In this document: positions 18,146 through 27,346 of the stretch, one piece after another
Position numbering within the stretch: the stretch's first letter is position 1
Layout: the number at the start of each line of letters is the position of its first letter
Origin: CAXBGS01 sp963975425
GTDB taxonomy: Bacteria; Planctomycetota; Planctomycetia; Pirellulales; Pirellulaceae
DNA length: 64,000 nucleotides
Reading direction: 5' to 3'
Assembly: GCA_963975425.1 (NCBI GenBank)
Contig: CAXBGS010000002.1
Location: forward strand, 868,001-932,000
Position numbers and translations under genes: made by a program
The notes under the pieces: model-generated
Database searches by the model: none
Told to the model about the DNA's origin: nothing
Seen by the model: only the letters and a program-made list of their open reading frames with translations

Positions 18146-18667
18146 CTACTTTGCAATCGCAATACCGTCACTGGTGATGTCGACGATTTTGCGTCCATCG
18201 GGCAGAGTTTGCCCTGGGCGAACGATCGCGTTGCCGATCAATGCGGAGCCGCCTTCGGTCGTTCCCATCGAGTGCCCCTCAGAGGAACTGCCATAGACCG
18301 CTTCGACGCGAATCGGGCCCTCGGATGGCCGCAGAGCCCCGGATGAGCCCGAGTCCACCGGACGAACTCGGAAGAGAGTGCGTTGTTGCAATTCATGCAG
18401 CTCAATACGCGAAAGTTCTCGCAGCGCAAATCGCTCCAGAGCCGCTTGCAAATCCGCAGCGCCGGTGTCGTTGGCACCTTGCCTGTCACCTTGCAGCGCG
18501 ACAGAACTGATTTCCAGTTCGGTGCCGGTGTTGCTTGCCGGACTGTCAGAAACAGCGTCCGGTTTGGTTTCCGGTTGGGTCAGGACCGCAATCAGCAGCC
18601 CCACCGCCAATACGGCGATCAACATGAGTTGTTTTTTACGTTTGGCCGAATCCGTATTCTTAGGCAT
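18146..18667 (-). CDS. PilP/GspC-like inner-membrane protein
   Basis: The 173-residue protein starts with a basic cytoplasmic end and one membrane helix (LMLIAVLAVGLLIAVL, residues about 14-29), then a periplasmic part. The C-terminal block IGNAIVRPGQTLPDGRKIV resembles the HR/PilP beta-domain of GspC and PilP, which docks on the secretin N domains. The gene overlaps the PilO-like gene by 8 bases. Family assignment rests on topology, position and this C-terminal motif; the sequence itself is divergent. Confidence 0.65.
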   Translation of the reverse strand: MPKNTDSAKRKKQLMLIAVLAVGLLIAVLTQPETKPDAVSDSPASNTGTELEISSVALQGDRQGANDTGAADLQAALERFALRELSRIELHELQQRTLFRVRPVDSGSSGALRPSEGPIRVEAVYGSSSEGHSMGTTEGGSALIGNAIVRPGQTLPDGRKIVDITSDGIAIAK

Positions 18668-19379
18668 CGGTCAGGTCCTTTGCGAACAGACGTGCCGCGG
18701 CAGTCCCCTCGGCGGCATAGGGCACCCGCATCATGACGGTGGCGACACACTGAACCTCGCCATCGACAACATCTGGCACGCGCTGCAAACGAACGCTTTG
18801 ACACCAGACCGGCAGATGCGCCGCAGTCGATCCGGGATCGTTGTCGCTCGCGGTGTAATCCTGAGCGGTCGAGATCCGATGAATAAATTCATAGATCGAG
18901 TTGAAACGACCTTTGACTTGGCATTCCGCAATCAGCACCCCGACACGTTCGCCGACATGATTTTCCAATTGCCGTAATTGAACAACTTCAACGCGCGTGT
19001 CAAAACCCGCGCGACGAACTTGATCATTGACTTGCGTCCAATCAACCGACTGGGGCAACCACCGTGAGATCGTTTCGATGCGCCGCTGCAACGCGTCGCG
19101 CTCGTTCGTACAGGCGACGTAATCGGCTCGCCAATCCGCCGCTTGTTCCAGCAATTCGATCGCGTCAGCCATCTTAGCGCGATCCACGCGATCGCTACCC
19201 ACGACGACTTCAGGATGCAGCCAAACCCAAGCAGTCGCCGCAATCAAGCCGACACAGACGAGTACGCCGAACAGACGAATCCGGTATGCCGACCTCAGAA
19301 ATTCCAGCGCTGCACGACGAGAGCTTTCCGGGCGATCTTTTGCCGCATCGACACGAGCTTGTTTTTTGTCGGCGCTCAT
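18660..19379 (-). CDS. PilO-like alignment-complex protein
   Basis: The 239-residue protein has one N-terminal membrane helix (IRLFGVLVCVGLIAATAWVW, about 34-53) and a coiled-coil stretch. A periplasmic domain with LLIAECQVKGRF-type strands is typical of PilO/GspM ferredoxin-like folds (here VLIAECQVKGRFNSIYEFI). The start overlaps the end of the PilN-like gene by 4 bases, indicating tight coupling. PilO with PilN and PilP links the cytoplasmic ring to the secretin. The assignment is by topology, synteny and the family motif. Confidence 0.72.
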   Translation of the reverse strand: MSADKKQARVDAAKDRPESSRRAALEFLRSAYRIRLFGVLVCVGLIAATAWVWLHPEVVVGSDRVDRAKMADAIELLEQAADWRADYVACTNERDALQRRIETISRWLPQSVDWTQVNDQVRRAGFDTRVEVVQLRQLENHVGERVGVLIAECQVKGRFNSIYEFIHRISTAQDYTASDNDPGSTAAHLPVWCQSVRLQRVPDVVDGEVQCVATVMMRVPYAAEGTAAARLFAKDLTDA

Positions 19380-20014
19380 GGCAGGTCTCCGATCACGATC
19401 GGCGTTGCCTCAATCGACCTCGACAACTGACGCTGTTCGGCATCATTGTCCGCGATCATCGGTTCATGGATTCGATCTGACGCGTTCAGTCGATCGAGCC
19501 ATTGCGCCATTGTTCGATCGTTGTCGACGTCGGCGGTTACCTTCATCGACGCTTTAGCCCAATCGGGGCGTGAAGATTGATCGGTCGGCGATTCCAAGGG
19601 TAAATGAATATCGACAGAATCAATGAGGATGCTGTCTTCAAAGTCGTGAGATGCCAGCGTCAACGCGGCGAGCAACTGGACGAGCTCATCATGAGGCTTG
19701 GCCGACTCGGCAAGGGTGCAGGCGAATCGCAACGATTCGACTTCGGCTTGCATCCGGATGACGTCTTGTCGCACGACCTGCAGCGGTGCCGCATCGGCCA
19801 ACAATTGCGTCTGTTGACTTTCAACATTTTTCGCATGCGCCCACAATGCCGCGACGGTGCCCACAAGCAAGGCCAGCGACAGTAGCGACAAACCCGACCA
19901 GAGATAAGCCGTACGATGTATTTGACGTTGTTCGCGGAATCGCTGAGGCAACAAATCCATTGCGCTCAGCTCCATGGCGGTCAGTCCGAATTGGGATTCA
20001 GCTGTTCGCATCAT
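19376..20014 (-). CDS. PilN-like alignment-complex protein
   Basis: The 212-residue protein has the PilN pattern: a short cytoplasmic start containing MDLLPQRFREQR (PilN proteins use an INLLP-type motif to bind PilM), one membrane helix (LSLLSLALLVGTVAALW, about 42-58), then a coiled coil and a periplasmic domain. It overlaps the PilM-like gene by 4 bases (ATGA) and PilO by 4, so PilM-PilN-PilO-PilP are translationally coupled. A short sequence GLTAMELSAMDLLP precedes the membrane helix. Confidence 0.8.
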   Translation of the reverse strand: MMRTAESQFGLTAMELSAMDLLPQRFREQRQIHRTAYLWSGLSLLSLALLVGTVAALWAHAKNVESQQTQLLADAAPLQVVRQDVIRMQAEVESLRFACTLAESAKPHDELVQLLAALTLASHDFEDSILIDSVDIHLPLESPTDQSSRPDWAKASMKVTADVDNDRTMAQWLDRLNASDRIHEPMIADNDAEQRQLSRSIEATPIVIGDLP

Positions 20015-21333
20015 CTCGTGACTCCCGCGTCTTGACCGGGCACGGGGTTTGTCTCTCGACCGGATTGCTGCCCCGTGTCGAGACTCGCTTTGTCATCGGC
20101 TTGCGGCATAGCCTTCATTTCGCGCTTCGTACGTCCCCCTTGTTTGCAAGCGACCGATCGTGACGCGGCAAATGCAAGCGAAAACGCCACGGCATTGCGG
20201 GGGTCATCCACGTTTGAATCCGATTGGATAAAACATCCCCGGGTGGCCTCGCCGGTGAACATCCACTTGGCGACCGGACGCTGCAAAAAGTTCGCAAATG
20301 CCACATCAATCCCCTCGATGTGCGCAAGGTCGCCGCACAGCATCACAACCGCATCCGGATCGACATCGCTTTGGTTCCGAGCGGCAAATTTCAGCGTCGC
20401 TTGTATTTCTTTTGCGACCTGTTCGATCCAGGGATGCAGTGAATCCACATCCTCGGCATAAAAGACTTGCCGGGGACAATTTGGCAGCACCCGGCTTAGC
20501 CCACATCGACCTGATTGCGTGACACACACCAACCCCGAGAGGCGTTGCAACAATACGAGGCATCGCGGTTGCAGGGACGTCAACGGCCCAGCGGCGAGCC
20601 CGAGCGCCACACCGTGAGGCAAGATACTTTGCACGTGGTAACCGATATCGCTGACGTGCTCTGCAATTTTGCACGCCGTATCGGTCGCCGTCGCGGCCAA
20701 CACATGCAGGGGTGCACCGCTCGCGACGGGCCAATGCGACAGATGTGCCGAACTGCGAAACGCAGAAGCTCGAAACATCTGATCACATCGCTGGCGAATC
20801 TCGACAGGTAGTTGTGCGGCGGCATCCGATGCCGGTGCGACGGGGATTGTCTCGTAGTGAATCCAAGGTGATGGCATCGACAGCACGGCGACATTTTCCT
20901 CGCCGTCGACGCATCGAGGCAACGATTCGCCCAGCCGGTCAACCATTCGGTCGATTAACTCGGGAGTCGTGTTTTCCAACGGATTGAAGGGCAATTCGAT
21001 TCGACAGCAGCTCGTACAGTGCAATGGACCAAGCCCATCGGAATGCCGCTGCTGCGGCTTCGCTTGATCAAGGGTCGCGATCCGCACGGTCGGGATGGAA
21101 AAGTCGATTCCGACGAAACGTGTGCTCGGTGTCGTGAATGCATCACGCATCCACCGAAAACGCGATGGCGTCGCGGCGATGGGTGTGTCGGTCGTCTCGA
21201 ACGTGGCCGCTTGCAGCATGCTGGTGTCATCAAAAACAAAGGGGTGCCGAAAAGCCTCCGTCAACGGCTCTCGCGGGAACGCGTTTTTGCGTTGCCGAGA
21301 CGGCGTCGATCTCGCTTGCGACTCGACCCGCAC
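20011..21333 (-). CDS. pilM: PilM-like cytoplasmic actin-fold protein
   Basis: The 440-residue protein contains the opening strand FVGIDFSIPTVRIATLD (about residues 73-89), the phosphate-binding region of PilM/FtsA-type ATPase folds. It continues with VEIRQRCDQMF, HVLAATATDTA, ILPHGVALGLAAGP and VVMLCGDLAHIEGID, as in PilM. The GTG at 21333 gives a long polar N-terminal extension; ATG 21219 is an alternative start closer to family length. Two CxxC-like cysteines (CTSCC, about 106-110) are inserted after the first strands, which is unusual and might bind metal. PilM binds the PilN N-terminus. Confidence 0.78.
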   Translation of the reverse strand: MRVESQARSTPSRQRKNAFPREPLTEAFRHPFVFDDTSMLQAATFETTDTPIAATPSRFRWMRDAFTTPSTRFVGIDFSIPTVRIATLDQAKPQQRHSDGLGPLHCTSCCRIELPFNPLENTTPELIDRMVDRLGESLPRCVDGEENVAVLSMPSPWIHYETIPVAPASDAAAQLPVEIRQRCDQMFRASAFRSSAHLSHWPVASGAPLHVLAATATDTACKIAEHVSDIGYHVQSILPHGVALGLAAGPLTSLQPRCLVLLQRLSGLVCVTQSGRCGLSRVLPNCPRQVFYAEDVDSLHPWIEQVAKEIQATLKFAARNQSDVDPDAVVMLCGDLAHIEGIDVAFANFLQRPVAKWMFTGEATRGCFIQSDSNVDDPRNAVAFSLAFAASRSVACKQGGRTKREMKAMPQADDKASLDTGQQSGRETNPVPGQDAGVTR

Positions 21334-21536
21334 GACTCTGCCAGCGCCCGGTCCTGTTGGTGGCTGATTGCCGGCGGACCTGATCTGGCTTCCATCGTGG
21401 CGTTATCCCGATGGGTACAAAAACACTCAACCTCTTGGATGTACGTCACGGCCAGACGTGATTCAAACAAAGCTCGGACGGGGGCCCGTTCTCGATGCCC
21501 GGAGCGCATGATCGATCCGCAAAATCGTTTCAAACG

Positions 21537-22757
21537 CTATCGCCGCACCGTCGATACATCCAGCAGCGGCAACATCACCGACATCACGACGCCCGCAACA
21601 ACGACGCCCATGAGCAGAATAATGACAGGCTCGAAACCAATCACGAGGCGTTTGATCCGGCGAGCGCCCTCCTGTTCATAAAAAGTCCCGATGTCCTCGA
21701 GGACTTCACCGACGCGCCCGGTTCGTTCTGCGGTGAACATCATCTGGGCGGCTTCGGGCGGCAGATAATCCACTTCCTTCATCACCGCACTGGCTTGCAG
21801 ACCGTCGATGAGGTTTGATTCGATTTCTCGCAGCAAAGACTGCCAATACAGATCACGAGTCGTACGACGTGTCAGCCGAACCGTTTGCAGCAGCGGAACG
21901 CCGCCACGAATCATCGCCGACATTGTTCGAAAATTTCGACCGGCCACCAAGGGTCGATACGCGTCGCGAATGAGTGGACCGTACATCAGCAGTCGTCCAA
22001 GTGGCTTTTGGATCAACGGATGCCTGCGAAGCAACACCATTGCGGTGAGAAAGGCCAGCACGATCGGCAACAAAATCATCCAGTACTCGCGTGAAAAATC
22101 GCCAAGCTGCAACAAATATTGCGTCGATACCGGAACCGGCTTTCCGATCGAGGCAAAGACTTTGCTGAACTGTGGCAACACACCGATGATCAATGCCGAC
22201 ATGACCACCGAAGACGCACCGATCAGAATCAATGGATAGATCATCGCACTGAGGATCGCCCCGCGTGTCTCCAGCTCGCTTCGCATGCGCTCGCAGGTCT
22301 GCGTCAATGTCTCGGGCACTTCGCCACTGGCCTCGGCCGCCGAAAGCATGGGCGCCAATGTTGAGGGAAAGAACTCACCGTACACGGCGACCGCATTCGA
22401 AAACGAGCTACCTTGGCTAACCGCATCGTGAATGTTGGCCAAAGAGGCGGCCAGCTTGTCATCGTGGCATGACTTGGCAACGGTCTCAATCGCTTCCGCG
22501 ATTTCCAGCCCGTTATTGCACATCACCGCCAACTGGTTCAGCGTCAATAACACCCGCCGACGAGAAACACCTCGACTCGGCAGGCTCAACGTATTGGGAT
22601 CAAAACTCGCAGCAGCGGGCGTCGACGAATTTGCCGCCCCCTGGCTGTCGCCGATGGTTTCGCTGGCGTGCGACAAGGGATCGACATACGCGAGCGGCGA
22701 CATCGGGTTACCCGAGTCGTGGTTGGCCGGTTCGTAGGGGGTGAATGCGGGATTCAT
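21537..22757 (-). CDS. GspF/PilC-type inner-membrane platform protein
   Basis: The 406-residue protein has two T2SSF domains: SRRRVLLTLNQLAVMCNNGL with EAIETVAKSCHD, and RNFRTMSAMIRGGVPLLQ with MMFTAERTGRVGEVLEDI. Three hydrophobic segments lie near residues 175-195, 222-242 and 378-400. GspF/PilC sits in the inner membrane and couples the motor ATPase to pilin assembly. A disordered polar N-terminus of about 60 residues is extra. About 200 bases with no credible gene separate it from pilM. Confidence 0.92.
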   Translation of the reverse strand: MNPAFTPYEPANHDSGNPMSPLAYVDPLSHASETIGDSQGAANSSTPAAASFDPNTLSLPSRGVSRRRVLLTLNQLAVMCNNGLEIAEAIETVAKSCHDDKLAASLANIHDAVSQGSSFSNAVAVYGEFFPSTLAPMLSAAEASGEVPETLTQTCERMRSELETRGAILSAMIYPLILIGASSVVMSALIIGVLPQFSKVFASIGKPVPVSTQYLLQLGDFSREYWMILLPIVLAFLTAMVLLRRHPLIQKPLGRLLMYGPLIRDAYRPLVAGRNFRTMSAMIRGGVPLLQTVRLTRRTTRDLYWQSLLREIESNLIDGLQASAVMKEVDYLPPEAAQMMFTAERTGRVGEVLEDIGTFYEQEGARRIKRLVIGFEPVIILLMGVVVAGVVMSVMLPLLDVSTVRR

Positions 22758-22795
22758 AAGCTCGATGGACGATCACAGTCGTCCGCAATCCTTGG

Positions 22796-24670
22796 CTAAT
22801 CAGTCAGTGCGACGCGACCGACCTCTTCGAGACTGGTCACACCCGCTTCGGCCAAACGCATACCTTCCGATAGCAGCGTCGGTCCGTGCAACGCGGCGCG
22901 CAATTGATCAAGCGTGGCGTTGGTATTGATCAGGTGTCGCATTTCCGTATCGCATTGCAACAGTTCATAGATCCCGGTCCGGCCGCGGTAACCGACTTCG
23001 AAACATTGCGAACAACCGCGACTGCGTGCAAAGGCGTGACGCAAGTTCCCGTCGTAGTTCAGCCCCTCAAGCAAACGTGCCGAAGGATAGTAGGACTCAC
23101 GACAGTTTTCGCAAAGATTTCGCACCAACCGCTGGGCAACGACACCGACCAACGAGGCGGCGATCTTAAAACGTTCGACGCCCATATCGATCAGTCGCGT
23201 GATCGCCGAGACGCTGTCATTGGTGTGCAAGGTGCTGAGCACCAGGTGCCCGGTCAGGGCGGCTTGGATTGCCGTTTCGGCTGTTTCTCGGTCGCGAATT
23301 TCGCCGACCATGATCACGTCCGGGTCTTGCCTCAGGATGCTCCGCAGCGCCTGCGCGAATGTCATCCCATTCTCGCTTTGCACCTGAACTTGGTTGATCA
23401 ATTCCAGCTGGTACTCGACGGGATCTTCGACCGTGATCACGTTTCGCTCGATACCTTTGATCAGTTCGATCGCCGAATACAACGTTGTCGTTTTGCCGCT
23501 GCCGGTAGGCCCGGTGACCAAGACCAATCCGTGCGGTCGGCTTAGCATGCCACGCATCGTGTCCAGTGAGTCGTTTGGCAAACCGAGTTTATTCAGGTCG
23601 AACGTAATATTCTTTCGATCCAACACTCGCATCACGACCTTTTCGCCCAAGACGGTCGGCAACGTGCTCACACGCAAGTCGACTTCGCGGCGAGCGATGC
23701 GAACGTGCAGTCGCCCGTCTTGCGGCTGACGGTGTTCGGCGATGTCCAATTTGGCCATCACCTTGATCCGTGACACGATCGCGGCGTGCAAGTCACGACG
23801 CGGTTTCATCACTTCTCGCAACAAACCATCAATGCGGAATCGAACGGAAGTACTCTTGTGCCCTGCTTCGATGTGAATGTCGCTGGCGCCTTGCTGAACA
23901 GCTTGAATGATCGCGTAATTGACAAGGTTGATGACCGGGCTTCCCTCGGCCAACTGTTCCACGCCAGTTGAATCCAATTCAATCGCTTCGGATTCCAGCT
24001 CGAGTTGTTCGACATCCATGCCGGCGGTGTCCGAGTCGACCGCATAGTTGTCCTCGTAACAGCGTGGCAGCAGACGATCGATTCCGGTGGCGAGTGTAAA
24101 AACGGGCCGGATCCTACAACCACTAATGCGTGCCAACGTATCGATCGCGGCCAAGTCTTGCGGGTCCGACATCGCGACGGTCAATTCGTCGCGAACCCGC
24201 ATCAACGGCAATGCTTTGAATCGTTCGGCGAGCTCACGTGGAACCAGTCGCACGGCCAGCGGATCGATCAGCCCTTCTCGCAACCGGACGCCTTCGACCC
24301 CCAACTGTTGTCCCAACAACGGCAGCAAGTCGGCTTCAGAAACCAGCCCGAGTTCGGTGACGACTTCGCCCAATCGTTTTGCAGGCCGCTTCTTGGTCGA
24401 CTTCGCGCCACGACCATTTCTTTGATCCTCTTCGGACGCTTGGTGAGACAGCGCCGACTCGAGTTCCTCGGCTCGAATGAGTCCGGCGTCGATCAGTCGC
24501 TGTCCCAGTGGCACGCGAGCCTCGGGCGCCGCGACCGGTTTCTCCGGCGCAACAACTCTCGGTCGCACCACGACCGCGCGGCGCTGTGACGCCACGTTGT
24601 CGATCAGTGCGATATCGCCAAGCGATGCCGCATGTTCGGAATTATCAGACGTCTCTGGCGGAGTGCTCAT
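22796..24670 (-). CDS. GspE/PilB-type assembly ATPase
   Basis: The 624-residue protein has a disordered start and two GspE N-terminal (MshEN-like) modules (LGQRLIDAGLIRAEEL; RLGEVVTELGLVSEADLL). The C-terminal ATPase has GPTGSGKTTTLYS (Walker A, about residue 388), the Asp box and DPDVIMVGEIRDRETA (Walker B). A zinc-type CxxC pair follows (CENC and CSQC, about 45 residues apart). This is the extension motor of pili or type II secretion, not a PilT-type retraction motor. It overlaps the STAS gene by 4 bases (ATGA). Confidence 0.94.
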   Translation of the reverse strand: MSTPPETSDNSEHAASLGDIALIDNVASQRRAVVVRPRVVAPEKPVAAPEARVPLGQRLIDAGLIRAEELESALSHQASEEDQRNGRGAKSTKKRPAKRLGEVVTELGLVSEADLLPLLGQQLGVEGVRLREGLIDPLAVRLVPRELAERFKALPLMRVRDELTVAMSDPQDLAAIDTLARISGCRIRPVFTLATGIDRLLPRCYEDNYAVDSDTAGMDVEQLELESEAIELDSTGVEQLAEGSPVINLVNYAIIQAVQQGASDIHIEAGHKSTSVRFRIDGLLREVMKPRRDLHAAIVSRIKVMAKLDIAEHRQPQDGRLHVRIARREVDLRVSTLPTVLGEKVVMRVLDRKNITFDLNKLGLPNDSLDTMRGMLSRPHGLVLVTGPTGSGKTTTLYSAIELIKGIERNVITVEDPVEYQLELINQVQVQSENGMTFAQALRSILRQDPDVIMVGEIRDRETAETAIQAALTGHLVLSTLHTNDSVSAITRLIDMGVERFKIAASLVGVVAQRLVRNLCENCRESYYPSARLLEGLNYDGNLRHAFARSRGCSQCFEVGYRGRTGIYELLQCDTEMRHLINTNATLDQLRAALHGPTLLSEGMRLAEAGVTSLEEVGRVALTD

Positions 24671-24999
24671 GCAAAGCTCCCCAGCGCGGCGGTCAAATCG
24701 TCATAGACCTTGATGCTTTCGCCGACGCCCGTGATTCTCAGCACATCGCGGCACAATTCCCCGACGCCACATAGACGGACGCATCCACCCCGACGACAGC
24801 AGGCTTCGTCCAGGTTCAGGATCCATTCCAAACCTTGCCCATCGATCAACGGAGTCTCGGATAGATTGATGACGATCATCGGCACACCGCCATTGATGTT
24901 GGCTTGCACTTTGGCGTCCATATCGGGAACATCGTCGGTGCGCAGCGCTCCCTGCGGCGTCACAACCAGTACGGAACCGTGTCGATCTAAAACAGGCAT
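24667..24999 (-). CDS. STAS domain protein (anti-sigma-factor-antagonist-like), phosphosite missing
   Basis: The 110-residue single-domain protein has the STAS fold pattern: VLVVTPQGALRT, then MIVINLSETPLIDGQGLEW, then VRLCGVGELCRDVLRITG. In SpoIIAA-type antagonists the loop reads DSSG and the second Ser is phosphorylated. Here it reads DGQG (residues 53-56), so neither serine is present. It should therefore not be switched by a SpoIIAB-type kinase. It lies 15 bases after the histidine kinase gene and overlaps the GspE gene, so it belongs to the pilus/secretion operon. Its partner is unknown. Confidence 0.85.
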   Translation of the reverse strand: MPVLDRHGSVLVVTPQGALRTDDVPDMDAKVQANINGGVPMIVINLSETPLIDGQGLEWILNLDEACCRRGGCVRLCGVGELCRDVLRITGVGESIKVYDDLTAALGSFA

Positions 25000-25014
25000 C
25001 GCCGTCTCTCCTGA

Positions 25015-26601
25015 TTAGATTCCCGAACGAGATTTACCACTGACCGGTAATCGCATGGTGAACGTTGAGCCCTCACCGAGGGTACTATCGACGCTGATGT
25101 CACCGCCGTGCAGTCGCACGACCTCTTTGGCAAATGCAAGCCCAAGACCGTTGCCTCGCTCTTCGGATTGCTCGGCTTCGGCGCCGCGGAAAAACTTATC
25201 AAAGACCTTCGACTGTTCTTCTGGCGAAATACCGCGGCCGTTGTCTTGGACATCGATGCGAACCCATTGCTCGTCTTCGCTGGCTCGGATCAAGACTTCG
25301 CCTTCGTGATCGGTGTACTTGACTGCGTTTCCGACCAGATTGACCAAGGCCGCCTGCAGCTTGTCGCGATCGCCATTGACCATCGGCAGCTTTGCCGACA
25401 GGCTTGTGACGATCTTGATTTGCTTTTGATCCGCGTAGCCGGCAATCTGCTCCACGGCGTACTCGACAACGGGCAAGACTTCCAACTCGTGCCGATTCGC
25501 GATCATCGAACCGGCTTCCATCTGTGTGACCGACAACATCTGGTCGACCAACCGGCCCAAACGACGCGACTCAGCCACAATGACGTTGCAAAATTCCTTC
25601 TGGTGTTCGACATCCAATTGCTCGGCCGACTGTAACGCTTCGGCATAACCGTGCAAATTATTAAGCGGCGTACGCAGTTCGTGCGTCGCTGCCATCAAGA
25701 ATTGGTCTCGCGCGTGGGCGGCGATCTCTTGTTGAGTGACGTCGTGCAGCACCCAGGCCAGGCCCTTACCGTCACCGGTTCGGCCGTCAAGGATTGACCG
25801 CGTGATACGCAGATCGACTTGCTTGGGTCCAATCATCGCGGTACGGCGGGCGTGTACCATTCGCACATTGCCCAGCAGGTCGCTCAGCAATCGCGATGCG
25901 TCTTCGTTCTCGCTGTCTCGCAAACCGATCAACGCAGGCAAATCGCGACCGATATGATCGGAGGAATCTTGATCAGCAGCTCCGTTACTGGCGGAATCAT
26001 TGCCCGCGGTTTCGTCCAGCCCCAACAGCCCACAGGCCGCCGGGTTCAGGTACCGAATCGAACCATCGGGTCCCGTGATCACCCAAGCAATTGGCAATCC
26101 GCGCATGGCCCGCGCCAACGTCGTGGCCTCGCGATCAAGCGGTGCGTGCCGATGCGAATCGGTGACGCCTAACGAATTGCGCTGTGCATCGTGGACCAGC
26201 GTGTTCCAGCCGGCGACGGCATCGTCGGCACCGATGATCGACCGTGCCGAGCGTGCATCCTGAGGCGAATCAGCGATCCGACGCAGTTCCGATTCAATCG
26301 TCCTCAGGGTTCGAACGGAACCCATTGACGTCAAACCACCGAACGCGCAAACGGTGATGCCGATCACCCACAGGGACGACTGTAACGAAACGTCGGTGGG
26401 CGACGCATGCGCGATCAATGCCAAGCCCAGCATCGAGATAGCAGTCACGACAAAGAAAATTCCGATTCGCGTCGTCACGAGAGGACGGCGCGGATGAAAT
26501 TTCTTTTGCTTTGCGGGTGAAGAAAGGGCCGGCGACCCGGAACCTGGATCCTTTGGCTCGACCCTTTCGGTCGTGCAGGAATCCAGATCAGTCATCGACA
26601 A
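25015..26601 (-). CDS. Membrane sensor histidine kinase with PAS domain
   Basis: The 528-residue protein has a disordered N-terminus and two membrane helices (about 45-65 and 75-93) with a short loop between. A linker and a PAS-like domain (VITGPDGSIRYLNPAACGLLGL, about 174-290) follow. The HisKA domain has phospho-accepting His307 in THELRTPLNN, and the HATPase_c domain has LVGNAVKYTDHEG (N box), DVQDNGRGISPEE (G1) and RGNGLGLAFAKEV (G2). All catalytic boxes are intact. The start overlaps the end of the response-regulator gene by 14 bases, so the two form a cognate pair encoded inside the pilus/secretion cluster. Confidence 0.94.
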   Translation of the reverse strand: MSMTDLDSCTTERVEPKDPGSGSPALSSPAKQKKFHPRRPLVTTRIGIFFVVTAISMLGLALIAHASPTDVSLQSSLWVIGITVCAFGGLTSMGSVRTLRTIESELRRIADSPQDARSARSIIGADDAVAGWNTLVHDAQRNSLGVTDSHRHAPLDREATTLARAMRGLPIAWVITGPDGSIRYLNPAACGLLGLDETAGNDSASNGAADQDSSDHIGRDLPALIGLRDSENEDASRLLSDLLGNVRMVHARRTAMIGPKQVDLRITRSILDGRTGDGKGLAWVLHDVTQQEIAAHARDQFLMAATHELRTPLNNLHGYAEALQSAEQLDVEHQKEFCNVIVAESRRLGRLVDQMLSVTQMEAGSMIANRHELEVLPVVEYAVEQIAGYADQKQIKIVTSLSAKLPMVNGDRDKLQAALVNLVGNAVKYTDHEGEVLIRASEDEQWVRIDVQDNGRGISPEEQSKVFDKFFRGAEAEQSEERGNGLGLAFAKEVVRLHGGDISVDSTLGEGSTFTMRLPVSGKSRSGI

Positions 26602-27151
26602 AAGCTCCCGGCCCGATTCCTGGTCTTAGATCAAGGATCATCGGCGCGGCAGGCATTGATTCCGCCGCCGACGTCCCGCTCTTGAGAACCCCGTGCTGCG
26701 GGTGCCCGTTTGTTAGATCGTCTGTTTTTAGATCATCGGATTTTCGATCGCCCGACGATTTATCGCTGCGGTCATGTCCACTGAATTGCTGCAAGATCAA
26801 CTCGCCCAGCTTTCGTGGACTAAACGGCTTGTGCATGATCGCGACGAGGCTCTTCTCTCGCATCAGTTCGACCGTGTCGAGTTCCAAACCTTTGGCGGTG
26901 CACAAGATCGTGGGTGGCCGTGTCAGCGACTCGGACTCGTCGAGCATCTCGATCAACTGCAGCCCGGTACAGACAGGCATTTGCAAATCGGTAACGAGAA
27001 AGTCGATACCGCCCTGACACATTCTTTCGAATCCCAGTTGGCCGTCAGCAGCCGTCTCGACGCGCAGCCCGTAACTGGCCACGGTAAAGTTCATCACGCG
27101 TCGAAAAACGGGATCGTCTTCGACGATCAGAATGTTTGGTGTTGCAGACAT
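26588..27151 (-). CDS. Single-domain response regulator with disordered tail
   Basis: The 187-residue protein has one receiver domain (residues 5-125): acidic pair EDD (11-13), phosphoacceptor Asp55 in LVTDLQMP, Thr in ILCTAKG and Lys in HKPFSP. No DNA-binding or enzymatic output domain follows. The last 60 residues are a polar, low-complexity tail with repeats of the SDDLKTDDLT type. It probably acts by protein contact, as CheY- or PilG-like regulators do. Located between the pilin gene and its likely kinase. Confidence 0.92.
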   Translation of the reverse strand: MSATPNILIVEDDPVFRRVMNFTVASYGLRVETAADGQLGFERMCQGGIDFLVTDLQMPVCTGLQLIEMLDESESLTRPPTILCTAKGLELDTVELMREKSLVAIMHKPFSPRKLGELILQQFSGHDRSDKSSGDRKSDDLKTDDLTNGHPQHGVLKSGTSAAESMPAAPMILDLRPGIGPGAFVDD

Positions 27152-27346
27152 GTTAATTTTATCCTGGCGCGTGTGGCGTCGATTCGAAGTCTCTGCTTCG
27201 ATCGCCGCACGTCCGATGACCTACCCCCGCAGGACACCCCGTTTCGCCAGAGAATCGCTGCAAACCTGATGGCAATGCCTTGTCCGTGCGAGCAACAAGA
27301 CATTGTCCACCGTCAAACTTCACAACCTCAGTCGTTCAGTTGCCGT

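Noticed and set aside
21261..21533. 90-residue frame between the GspF and PilM genes
   Set aside because: It overlaps pilM in another frame, has no hydrophobic prepilin helix and no recognisable motif.
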